This document shows, one piece after another, positions 15,438 to 23,890 of a stretch of DNA of 49,039 bases. Source of the stretch: Paludibacteraceae bacterium (lineage in GTDB: Bacteria > Bacteroidota > Bacteroidia > Bacteroidales > Paludibacteraceae); assembly GCA_024399535.1 (NCBI GenBank), contig JAKSNU010000003.1, forward strand, positions 1 through 49,039, in the 5' to 3' direction. A program made the position numbers and the translations under genes. The first letter of the stretch is position 1. Each line of letters begins with the position of its first letter. The notes beneath the pieces are model-generated. The model made no database searches. It was not told the origin of the DNA and worked only from the letters and a program-made list of their open reading frames with translations.

Positions 15438-17798
15438 ATGAAGATACGAATAGCTTTTTTATTAACCATTGTTTTGACTCTGTTCTGGTCATGTAGCAAT
15501 GATAGCGTGTTCAGCAAAAGTGATGCTGAGGGTGTGGTGATGGAGGTCACTGATGTCGATTTTTCGGACGATTATGCGAATTTCAAGGTGAAAACCCGTC
15601 TGACAAGTGCCGCATCGAAATATTCTCCGAGTATGTGGGATACTGTGACTTTTTCTGTCAACGAAACAAACCATTTGGGAACTTCGATAAATAGAATTTT
15701 TCAACCAGAATTGCTTCATATAGTCAGAACCGGCATCCGTGAGGCAGATAGTATCGGTCTGAGAATGCTGGTTATGGTTGACCTCACTGTCCCTCAGGCG
15801 AAAGTCAATTATCAGCGGAAATGCATCACCGAGATGCTCAATATGTTCTCGGAAAGGAATTTGTTCGTCTCTTTCTTCCGTGGAGATGATGTAACCGAGT
15901 CAATGCCATTGACTGATTATATACTTGATACCTATTTTACAAGTGTTGAACCAGAAAATAAATTTTTGTATCGGGCAGTTCTTGACAAATTTGCGGAACT
16001 GCAAAAACGTTCCGGGTGTCTCGAAGGAGCCAATTACTGTTCGTTGATAGTATTTACAGATGGTGGAACATATTCCGAAGAACAAGTTCCATACGATTCA
16101 AATCATTTTTCACTGCAGTCCGAGATACTTTCATCCGTGCATAACCTGAATGGGTCGCCTGTTTATTTCGTTTATGTTGACAACAACGAATCAGGTGTAA
16201 TGAACGACGCTGAGAACCTCATGCGTAGTGTATCAGAAGAGACAAATGGAAAATATATGGCTTCGTTCGACTGGGGGGCGATTCAGCACGATATCCTCGA
16301 GTCGTTCGAACTTGACTATACTGATTTCGAATTCTATTTCAAAAATGCTGATGGAAAACTGTATAATGGGAAATACAACTTGTCTGTCACGATGAATGAA
16401 GAAAATAGTGATGGCGAAATTGAGGAGATTTGTCTATTCAAAACCGATTATATGGTCGGAGGACTGCTCGATCCGGTGATTATAAATGGGGACAGCATAA
16501 CGAGTATTTTCTTCCAAGGCGTATTGTTGGGCTTATTGATTCTCATTATTGTTTTTGTTGTTCTGCAGTTCCTCTATCCATTTGTCAAATACCAAATGTT
16601 CCGAAAGAAATATGTGGTCGAGTATCGCGGTCCAAATGCGAGTGCCGGCGAGAACCTTGTGGGCGATTATTGCTATTTTTGCAAGGCGCCTTTCAAAAAG
16701 GGCGATTCGGTAGTGGCTGCATGCGAACATACAATGCATGAGGAGTGTTGGAAGGAGAATGAATATCATTGTCCAGAGTTTGGCAAGAAATGCAAAAAGG
16801 GGTCATATTATTACAATGAGGATAACCTTTTCGATAGACGGAATGCTCCATATTTTATGCATTGGATAGTTTTGGGTATTATTTCAGCTATCATTGCATG
16901 GGTAAGCATACTGACTGTGAATGTAGAAAACAAAATCAGGCTTCTGCAAAGACTGATGTGTTTTATCTCTGGATATCAGTATGGGACACCTGAAGCCAAC
17001 GAATTTCTTGTACAACATTTGATATATATAATCCAGTACCCGATAACTGGTTTCAACATTGCGTTTATAATTACATTTGTGCTTTCGTTCTATACGATCT
17101 ATCGTTTCAGTATGTTAGATCGAATACTAAGCGTTTTCTTCCGTGCACTCTCAGCCGGTTTGTTGAGCTATCTGTTCTTCATGGTTGAATGCTTGCTTAT
17201 TACAGCGTTTGATTTACGCGAAAATGCTTTGTATATAAATATAATACCATGGAGTTTGATGGGTATCATATCGCTGTATGCAACGACCTATGGTTCGCGT
17301 GTCAAACCTAAGAGAATGTGGGAATTGAGTACTATAGTAGTCGGCTCGGTTTCTGTCTATCTGTGGGATATCTTATTCTCGAGCAGTAGTGTTGACTATC
17401 GTATCCTCTTTTTTGTGACTATTCTCATTTATGCCATAGGACTCGCTCTGAGCATAGCTTCGCCAATTGGTATTGATGATAAGGCATTCCTTCATGTACA
17501 AGGGTCGATGAAGGAGATGGATGTGGCTCTCTATAAATGGTTTAAAAATTCGCCAGATGCAAAAGTGACTATTGGTCGCTCGGTGGATTGTAATTTCCAG
17601 ATTACATGGGATATAGGTAACGACATCGCAGCTCGTGTCGCTATGATTGAACGTAAAAAGAATGTTCTTGTACTGACTTGTCTTGATGGGGGAGTGTTCT
17701 ACAATAACCGATATATGAAGGTCGGCGAGAGTGTAAAACTATTCCATGGTCGCGAATTCCAGATTGGCGGAACGAGATTTTCCATTATTCTCAAGTGA
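15438..17798 (+). CDS. Membrane protein with VWA, RING-like zinc and FHA-like domains
   Basis: The 786-residue protein has an N-terminal signal with Cys at 19 (FWSC, imperfect lipobox). Residues 105-280 form a VWA domain (LVMVDLT, then LIVFTDGG with D208); its MIDAS DxSxS is degenerate (D115-L-T117-V-P). TM1 is near 359-380. Residues 412-452 are a RING-like zinc unit: C412-x2-C415-x13-C429-x-H431-x2-H434-x2-C437-x7-C445-x6-C452, matching the prokaryotic RING pattern (Prok-RING_1-like). Six more membrane helices follow (475-495 up to 654-675). The C-terminal 85 residues are FHA-like, with the GRS motif at 713-715 and NN at 756-757. Counting helices puts VWA in the periplasm and both RING and FHA in the cytoplasm, where E1, E2 and Ubl are. 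It could be the E3-like docking site. Last gene of the block. Confidence 0.8.
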   Translation: MKIRIAFLLTIVLTLFWSCSNDSVFSKSDAEGVVMEVTDVDFSDDYANFKVKTRLTSAASKYSPSMWDTVTFSVNETNHLGTSINRIFQPELLHIVRTGIREADSIGLRMLVMVDLTVPQAKVNYQRKCITEMLNMFSERNLFVSFFRGDDVTESMPLTDYILDTYFTSVEPENKFLYRAVLDKFAELQKRSGCLEGANYCSLIVFTDGGTYSEEQVPYDSNHFSLQSEILSSVHNLNGSPVYFVYVDNNESGVMNDAENLMRSVSEETNGKYMASFDWGAIQHDILESFELDYTDFEFYFKNADGKLYNGKYNLSVTMNEENSDGEIEEICLFKTDYMVGGLLDPVIINGDSITSIFFQGVLLGLLILIIVFVVLQFLYPFVKYQMFRKKYVVEYRGPNASAGENLVGDYCYFCKAPFKKGDSVVAACEHTMHEECWKENEYHCPEFGKKCKKGSYYYNEDNLFDRRNAPYFMHWIVLGIISAIIAWVSILTVNVENKIRLLQRLMCFISGYQYGTPEANEFLVQHLIYIIQYPITGFNIAFIITFVLSFYTIYRFSMLDRILSVFFRALSAGLLSYLFFMVECLLITAFDLRENALYINIIPWSLMGIISLYATTYGSRVKPKRMWELSTIVVGSVSVYLWDILFSSSSVDYRILFFVTILIYAIGLALSIASPIGIDDKAFLHVQGSMKEMDVALYKWFKNSPDAKVTIGRSVDCNFQITWDIGNDIAARVAMIERKKNVLVLTCLDGGVFYNNRYMKVGESVKLFHGREFQIGGTRFSIILK

Positions 17799-17866
17799 CA
17801 TATTGAATCGTATCATTCGAAAATATGATTTTAAGAAGCGTAATATAAAAAAATAATTGTGATTTT

Positions 17867-18865
17867 ATGAATATAGCTATAGTTGGTGCAAGTGGCGCTG
17901 TCGGTCAAGAGCTTCTCAAGGTGCTCGCTCAACGCGATTTCCCTGTTGACAATCTGCGATTGTTCGGTTCGGAACGCAGTGCTGGTAGCGTGTATGATTT
18001 CAAAGGCAGGAAGGTGAAAGTCGAGTTGCTCGAACATGGCGATGCCTTTCGGGGTATTGATATTGTCTTTACATCTGCAGGTGCTTCTGTATCAAGGGAG
18101 TACGAAAAGGATATTACCCGTTTCGGTGCGGTGATGATTGACAATAGCAGTGCTTTCCGTATGGACGAGGATGTGCCTCTCGTTGTTCCAGAAGTGAACG
18201 CAGCGGATGCGATGAATCGTCCGAGAAACGTAATTTCAAATCCTAACTGCACTACAATCCAGATGGTCGTGGCACTTCAGGCAATCGAGCGTGTATCGCA
18301 TATACGTAGGGTACGTGTGGCTACGTATCAGGCAGCATCGGGCGCAGGCGCTCAGGCGATGGCTGAACTCGAACAGCAGTATCGCGATGTGCTCGACGGA
18401 CGTGAGCCTCAGGTTAAGAAGTTTGCTCACCAATTGGCTTACAACGTGATACCTCATATTGATGTCTTTACAGATAACGATTATACCAAAGAGGAGATGA
18501 AGATGTTCAACGAGACACGGAAAATAATGCATTCCGATGTCCGTACTTCAGCTATGTGCGTACGAGTGCCATCGCTCCGTGCTCACAGCGAATCGGTCTG
18601 GGTCGAGACAGAACGGAAAATCAGTGTCGATGAGGCGAGGAGGGCTTTCGCTGATGCTGATGGGGTAGTGCTCATGGATAATCCAAAGGATAATATCTAC
18701 CCAATGCCGCTCTTCCTGTCGGGCAGAGACGAGGTGTTCGTAGGGCGTGTGCGCGAAGATATCAGTGTGGATAACGGGTTGACATTCTGGTGCGTTAGCG
18801 ACCAAATACGAAAGGGCGCAGCTTTGAATGCCGTCCAAATAGCTGAATATATAATCCGCAATTGA
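17867..18865 (+). CDS. asd: Aspartate-semialdehyde dehydrogenase
   Basis: Asd reduces 4-aspartyl phosphate with NADPH to aspartate semialdehyde, the branch point to lysine/diaminopimelate, threonine and methionine. The 332-residue protein has the NADP motif [11 protein letters not shown] (8-17 region) and the catalytic Cys C128 in [10 protein letters not shown]. It also has [12 protein letters not shown], the base-containing [11 protein letters not shown], and [12 protein letters not shown] near the end. The length is normal. It starts 68 bases after the VWA/RING gene with no clear consensus promoter or terminator between, and is the first gene of a run that goes through kamC. Its stop is 5 bases before agmatine deiminase. 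Cell location is cytoplasm. Confidence 0.95.
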   Translation: MNIAIVGASGAVGQELLKVLAQRDFPVDNLRLFGSERSAGSVYDFKGRKVKVELLEHGDAFRGIDIVFTSAGASVSREYEKDITRFGAVMIDNSSAFRMDEDVPLVVPEVNAADAMNRPRNVISNPNCTTIQMVVALQAIERVSHIRRVRVATYQAASGAGAQAMAELEQQYRDVLDGREPQVKKFAHQLAYNVIPHIDVFTDNDYTKEEMKMFNETRKIMHSDVRTSAMCVRVPSLRAHSESVWVETERKISVDEARRAFADADGVVLMDNPKDNIYPMPLFLSGRDEVFVGRVREDISVDNGLTFWCVSDQIRKGAALNAVQIAEYIIRN

Positions 18866-18870
18866 CCATT

Positions 18871-19878
18871 ATGGGAAAACGACTTATACAGGAATGGGAG
18901 ACACAACGTTTCGTGCAGATGACATGGCCGCACGAAGCGACGGATTGGGAACCTATACTCGACGATGCCAAGGATAATTTCGTGCGTATTGCTGCCGAGA
19001 TAGTGAAACATGAACTATTGCTTGTTGTGGCACCTGATATAAAACAGGTCATGAGCGAAATGGAGAGACGGATGGATATCCGAAATGTCGTTTTTGCGGA
19101 GTTGCCTTCAAACGATACTTGGGCTCGCGACCATGGCGGGTTGTCGGTAGAATACAATGGGTTGCGCGTGGTGATGGATTTCTGTTTCAACGGGTGGGGT
19201 ATGAAGTTCGCTGCCGACAAGGATAACCTGATTACGTCAAGACTTGCGGAAGAGGGATTCTTAGGCGATGTGATGTATGGCAATTGTCGCGATTTTGTGC
19301 TCGAAGGTGGGTCGATTGAGACTGACGGAGCAGGAACACTTCTGACAACTTCGCGTTGCCTACTGTCGCCAAACAGAAATGGAGCCTATTCAAAAGAAGA
19401 TATTGAGGAACGGCTGAAACTGGCATTCGGAGTGACTCGTATCCTATGGCTTGACCATGGTGCTCTCGCTGGTGACGATACCGATTCGCATATTGATACG
19501 CTCGCGCGTCTTTGCCCGAAGGACACAATAATATTCCAAGGTTGCCAGAACGAAAATGACGAACATTTCGCTGAACTTGGCGAAATGAAGAGTCAACTCG
19601 AATCGTTTAGGACTCTCGATGGAGAACCGTACAACCTCGTTGAACTACCTATGCCTGAACCCCGTTTTGACGAAGAGGGCATGAGATTGCCTGCATCGTA
19701 TGCTAATTATTTGATTATAAATGGTGCCGTTCTTGTGCCAACATACGGGTGCAGTGCCGATGCTCAGGCACTCGCAAAAATAGCAGGTGTATATAATGAC
19801 CGCGAAATAGTGGGTGTGGATTGTTGCACCTTGATAAAGCAACATGGGTCGCTCCATTGCGTCACCATGCAGTATTAA
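18871..19878 (+). CDS. aguA: Agmatine deiminase (agmatine iminohydrolase)
   Basis: This enzyme turns agmatine into N-carbamoylputrescine and ammonia on the way to putrescine. The 335-residue protein has the guanidino-group-modifying fold motifs. They are NDTWARDHGG (substrate-binding Asp and Arg, near residue 77-86), LEGGSIETDGAGTLLTT, CLL-PNRN, the DTDSHIDTLAR block with the catalytic His, and the catalytic Cys in GSLHCVTMQY (C330, sixth residue from the end). The ATG at 18871 is used as it is the first after the asd stop. The usual partner, N-carbamoylputrescine amidase (aguB), is not seen within the window. Cytoplasmic. Confidence 0.93.
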   Translation: MGKRLIQEWETQRFVQMTWPHEATDWEPILDDAKDNFVRIAAEIVKHELLLVVAPDIKQVMSEMERRMDIRNVVFAELPSNDTWARDHGGLSVEYNGLRVVMDFCFNGWGMKFAADKDNLITSRLAEEGFLGDVMYGNCRDFVLEGGSIETDGAGTLLTTSRCLLSPNRNGAYSKEDIEERLKLAFGVTRILWLDHGALAGDDTDSHIDTLARLCPKDTIIFQGCQNENDEHFAELGEMKSQLESFRTLDGEPYNLVELPMPEPRFDEEGMRLPASYANYLIINGAVLVPTYGCSADAQALAKIAGVYNDREIVGVDCCTLIKQHGSLHCVTMQY

Positions 19879-19886
19879 AATTAAAT

Positions 19887-20873
19887 ATGATTTTTGACCT
19901 TGACAAATATCGCTCTGTCGCCATTGTCGGTATGGCAAAGAATGTCGGCAAGACAGTGACTCTCAATCATCTGATTTCAGAATTGAGACAGTCTGACAAG
20001 TGTGTGGCGGTGACTTCGATAGGTCTTGATGGCGAGGGACTCGACCAGGTGACACGAACTGCGAAACCTGAAATTACACTCTATGAAGGGATGGTCGTGA
20101 CCACCGCTGAACAGCAATACCGAGGAAGACAACTGACAGCCGAGATACTGGATGTCGGTGGACGAATGACCTCGGTCGGGCGTTTGGTCACTGCCCGTGT
20201 GAGGATTCCTGGTAAGGTGATAATCACTGGACCTGCAGATACCGCTTCGTTACGAAATCTACTCGATGGGTATCCTCGCTTTGGCGTCAGCCTTGCACTT
20301 GTAGATGGCGCATTGTCGCGACTTTCGCCAGCCTCGCCTACCATTACTGATGCAATGATATTAGCTACAGGTGCTGCACTGTCTGCCAATATCGCTGAGG
20401 TGGCAAAACAGACGAAATACATCTGCCAGTTGATTACACTCGACTTGGCTGATGATGAGTTGAAAAATATATGTTGTCCGCTCGGCAAAGGAATATGGCG
20501 AATAATGAAGAACGGAGTGGCGGAACGTTGTGGCGAAACGGCTCTCAGTGGCGAAGTGCCTGATATTACGGATGATATAAAAGCATTGTATGTCTGTGGT
20601 GCAATAGGAAACAATTTCGTTGAACGGTTGCGTATGCAGCAAAAGAGCATTGACCTCGTGGTGCCTGATTTTACAAAGATTTTTGCGACTCAGGATTGTT
20701 ATGCAGTTTTGCAACGTTCGAAAGTGAAGATTAAAGTGCTGTATAACAGTCGTCTGCTCGGTTTGACAGTGAATCCATGGTCGCCTCGTGGGTTCAGTTT
20801 CGATAGCGATGAACTAAGACGACGTGTCGAGGATGCGGCGGGTGTGAAAACTTATGACGTGATGAAATTATGA
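19887..20873 (+). CDS. kamB: Lysine 5,6-aminomutase reactivase subunit KamB
   Basis: KamB works with KamC to reactivate lysine 5,6-aminomutase, a B12- and PLP-dependent enzyme that inactivates during turnover. The 328-residue protein starts at ATG 19887; the longer frame from 19821 overlaps agmatine deiminase and is not needed. It has an N-terminal P-loop-like GMAKNVGKT (15-23) and SIGLDGEG. A middle Rossmann-like part has KVIITGPADTASLRNLLDG, and a C-terminal half ends in VNPWSPRGFSFDSDELR. This layout matches KamB of lysine-fermenting Bacteroidales and Fusobacteria. It overlaps kamC by 4 bases (ATGA), which implies coupled translation. The aminomutase itself is encoded 5 kb on at 25857-28224. 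Confidence 0.8.
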   Translation: MIFDLDKYRSVAIVGMAKNVGKTVTLNHLISELRQSDKCVAVTSIGLDGEGLDQVTRTAKPEITLYEGMVVTTAEQQYRGRQLTAEILDVGGRMTSVGRLVTARVRIPGKVIITGPADTASLRNLLDGYPRFGVSLALVDGALSRLSPASPTITDAMILATGAALSANIAEVAKQTKYICQLITLDLADDELKNICCPLGKGIWRIMKNGVAERCGETALSGEVPDITDDIKALYVCGAIGNNFVERLRMQQKSIDLVVPDFTKIFATQDCYAVLQRSKVKIKVLYNSRLLGLTVNPWSPRGFSFDSDELRRRVEDAAGVKTYDVMKL

Positions 20874-22177
20874 ACAAATGTTCGTTGAAAAATAACAATA
20901 GGGATTTCTTCGGATTTATTCTCGCATCCGAAGGATTTAACCTCCATTCGGCAGTAGGTCGCAGAATGCTTGTGGATTCGCATTTTATGACTGACAGTCA
21001 GTGTATTATCAGAGAATACGATGCTATGCAGGCAGCTGCCGACAAGGCTACAGACGTTGTGCGTCGTGCACTTTGCGAATTGCAGGATATAGCAGGGACA
21101 CTCGCTTTGTTGGAAAATGGGAAAACAATCGACGATGTTCAATTGTTTGAAATAAAGCATCTTGCCAGGATAACTATGGTAGTGCGCAATGCTGGATTTA
21201 CAACACTGCCAGATCTCGGCAGGGTGGTGGAGATACTTGACCCCAACCGTGAGGATGTTGACACATTCTATATATACGACTCGTATTCTGCTGAACTGGC
21301 AGCTGCAAGGCGGGCAATGACCGAGCCTTCGGCTGAACGGTTTGCCGAAATTGCTAAAATTGAGGACGAAGTCCGTATCCGTCTCGCAAAAGAACTTTTG
21401 CCTTATGCGGATTCGTTGAAAACGGCTTTAACCGAATTGGGAATGACGGACCTCCGTCTCGCTAAAATGGATTTTGCGAAGTCGGAAGGATTAGTCCGTC
21501 CTGCGATTTCGGACAACAGATGTACATTCACAGGGTTATTTAATATAGAAGTTCGTAAATCGTTGAGCCAGCGAGGGTTGAAATATCAACCTATTGACAT
21601 ATCGTTCGGACGGACATTGACTCTCGTCACTGGTATGAATATGGGAGGGAAGAGCGTTTTGCTGAAATCACTCGCTATGGCTCAGATGATGTGTCAGTAC
21701 GGATTCTTTGTGCCTGCTGCCAAGGCTGAAGTGATGCTTTTCGATGATGTGCTGATGACAGGAGGCGATGGCGAAAATGCTCAAGACGGACTTTCATCCT
21801 TCGCTGCCGAAATTCGCGACATGGATTATATCGTCAAAGCGGTTCGCGCAGGCAGACGGGTTTTTGTCCTTGAGGATGAGTTGGCAAGGACTACCAATCC
21901 TTTCGAAGGGCGTAAGATAGTAAACGGCATGGCGCGACTGATGGCGAAATGCGGTGTTGCATCGTTTATTACTACCCATTTCGATGGCATTGAAGGCGAT
22001 TTCCGCAGGATTCGTGTTCGCGGATTACGACCTGATGCTGAGTCCAATGGAACAATCGAAGGAATGATAGATTATTCGTTAATCGAAACTGGCGACTCGG
22101 ATGTCCCACATGAGGCACTACGTGTAGCAAAGTTGCTCGGTGCTGACGAAGAATTACTTGAAATGATGAATAATTGA
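20870..22177 (+). CDS. kamC: Lysine 5,6-aminomutase reactivase ATPase KamC (MutS-like)
   Basis: The 435-residue protein is a MutS-family ATPase: Walker A GMNMGGKS (255-262), LMTGGDGENAQDG as the signature loop, Walker B VFVLEDELAR (E335, D336) and the switch His in TTHFDG (H370). It lacks the DNA mismatch-binding domains of MutS, having instead a 240-residue helical front. That fits KamC, the ATPase half of the reactivase with KamB. The 4-base overlap with kamB supports this. It may use ATP to change the B12 coenzyme in the aminomutase. The name MutS-like protein would also be correct. Start at 20870. Confidence 0.82.
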   Translation: MNKCSLKNNNRDFFGFILASEGFNLHSAVGRRMLVDSHFMTDSQCIIREYDAMQAAADKATDVVRRALCELQDIAGTLALLENGKTIDDVQLFEIKHLARITMVVRNAGFTTLPDLGRVVEILDPNREDVDTFYIYDSYSAELAAARRAMTEPSAERFAEIAKIEDEVRIRLAKELLPYADSLKTALTELGMTDLRLAKMDFAKSEGLVRPAISDNRCTFTGLFNIEVRKSLSQRGLKYQPIDISFGRTLTLVTGMNMGGKSVLLKSLAMAQMMCQYGFFVPAAKAEVMLFDDVLMTGGDGENAQDGLSSFAAEIRDMDYIVKAVRAGRRVFVLEDELARTTNPFEGRKIVNGMARLMAKCGVASFITTHFDGIEGDFRRIRVRGLRPDAESNGTIEGMIDYSLIETGDSDVPHEALRVAKLLGADEELLEMMNN

Positions 22178-22189
22178 TTTCAATATAAT

Positions 22190-23890
22190 ATGCGTATGAA
22201 AAAATTAAGTACTCAAATCGTGGTTGTGGTCGTTGCTTGTATGGCAATGATATGTCTGACAGGTTGTGGAAACAAAAAATTATCTTATGCGTCCGACAAG
22301 ACGCACGTTATCCCAATCGAAGACATAGATGGTTCATTTATGCTCGTTGATGTCCGTAGCAAGGAAATCACGCATATGAAGGGAACTAATATTAAAGATG
22401 TCAGTATGATGCACGAGGGACGCTTCGTGGTGAAAGCTGCTGACGAAAAAGGCGATTTCTACTATTTCGCAGATGAAAATGGTGACTCACTGTTCGGACA
22501 TTATGCCAGTGCTTCATTCTTCAGTGAAGATAAAGCGTGGGTTGCAGACCGTGAAGAACACCTACGCGCAATTGATCGTGAAGGGAAAACTCTATTCCAA
22601 TTGGATAATGCAGAATTTGCGACAGCATTTCTCGATGACCGTGCAGTGTTCTATACTCTTGCACGCGAGGTCGGTATGGTAAACGAAAAGGGCGAGGTAC
22701 TCATCGAACCAGAGGGGCTTGTGAAAGTCAGTCGTCTCGGCGACAAATTCATTGCATCGTATAAGCGCGACAGTATTTCGTATCTTGTCAATCGCGACAA
22801 TCGTGCATGGAACGAAGGGGTGATGCTCAAAGATGTCTCAGATGTGATTACCAATGCTTCGCACTATGCCAACACAATGGATGTCGAGGACCTCTTCAAA
22901 GTGAATGATTATTTGGTGAATATGATTGAAGAAGGTATTATGATTGCCAAAAGCCAAGATAAATACGGATTGATGAATAGTGAGGGCAAATGGATTACAA
23001 ATGCTGATTATGACTGGATTGTGCCTGATAAAGATTTGTTCCTCGTCTTCAAGGATACGCTTTGTGGCTGGATAGATAGAGACGGCAAGGAGGTCGTTCC
23101 AATGGAATTTGTAAATGGTCTTCTCTTCCATGACCGTAAATTGACAAAGGCTGTGAATTTGGATGGAGAGTGGGGTTATATTGACCGTCGTGGAAAATGG
23201 CGTGCAGATGAAGCTGCGGCAGAAGGTGCTCTCGGTGAATACGATTGGATGTGTACACTCCCATACAACCATGCTCAGATAGTTTACCGCAACGACAGCA
23301 TAGGGCTCCTGTCAAAAAATGGACGCACAATTCTCGAACTTAGCAATTATGGATTGTCTGAAGATATCTCATATGACCTTATGCTGATGTCAAATTACGC
23401 ATGGGCTCATTCTGACTATATTGATATTGAGACAGCTCTTGCCGCAATAGAGGAAAGTGTGCTCAGACGCAGTCGTAAATTTACGGCAAAGGAGATAACT
23501 GACCGTTATGAAGACATCACTTCAGATATGCTGATGAAAAACAATGGTGGTGAAATCCTGCTAAGCACTGTAAATATTTCCGATACCTTCTGCGTACAAC
23601 TTTATGCTATAAACATAAATGTAAAAACGCAGGTCTATACTGGTTGGTTCTACCGTCTCTATGACATAGTTTACAATCCAAATGCGGTCATTAACCATTT
23701 CCGTGTAGTGGTTACAACTGGCGGCAGATTGATGAACCGTTGGAACGAAATAATGCCGATTCTCACTGAACGACTTGGTTTTGACTCTAAGACACTGACC
23801 AACTCAACAATAAACGATGTGTTTAAGGTTAAACTCACATCTCTCAATCCTGACGGCACATTCACTATGGAGTTTATTCCTAAAAAATAG
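22190..23890 (+). CDS. WG-repeat lipoprotein
   Basis: The 566-residue protein starts with a lipoprotein signal (VVVACMAMICLTGC, Cys near residue 26), so it is anchored in a membrane. The body contains WG-type repeats, short beta units such as KYGLMNSEGKWITNADYDWI and EWGYIDRRGKWRADE. These are the hallmark of WG repeat proteins of unknown role in Bacteroidota. The C-terminal 160 residues (after 400) are mixed helix and strand and include ITDRYEDITSDML. It follows kamC by 12 bases, so is probably co-transcribed, though no functional link is clear. It ends 11 bases into the next gene, which is on the opposite strand. ATG at 22196 is an alternative start. Confidence 0.72.
   Translation: MRMKKLSTQIVVVVVACMAMICLTGCGNKKLSYASDKTHVIPIEDIDGSFMLVDVRSKEITHMKGTNIKDVSMMHEGRFVVKAADEKGDFYYFADENGDSLFGHYASASFFSEDKAWVADREEHLRAIDREGKTLFQLDNAEFATAFLDDRAVFYTLAREVGMVNEKGEVLIEPEGLVKVSRLGDKFIASYKRDSISYLVNRDNRAWNEGVMLKDVSDVITNASHYANTMDVEDLFKVNDYLVNMIEEGIMIAKSQDKYGLMNSEGKWITNADYDWIVPDKDLFLVFKDTLCGWIDRDGKEVVPMEFVNGLLFHDRKLTKAVNLDGEWGYIDRRGKWRADEAAAEGALGEYDWMCTLPYNHAQIVYRNDSIGLLSKNGRTILELSNYGLSEDISYDLMLMSNYAWAHSDYIDIETALAAIEESVLRRSRKFTAKEITDRYEDITSDMLMKNNGGEILLSTVNISDTFCVQLYAININVKTQVYTGWFYRLYDIVYNPNAVINHFRVVVTTGGRLMNRWNEIMPILTERLGFDSKTLTNSTINDVFKVKLTSLNPDGTFTMEFIPKK

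Noticed and set aside
16671..16794. Reading the zinc segment as a zinc ribbon or PHD finger
   Set aside because: The C-C-C-H-H-C-C-C ligand order fits RING-H2/Prok-RING better than C4HC3 PHD or four-ligand zinc ribbon, though the last spacing is wider than in classical RING.
19821..19886. Longer N-terminus for KamB
   Set aside because: It would overlap the end of agmatine deiminase by 58 bases, and the ATG at 19887 starts right before the conserved N-terminus.
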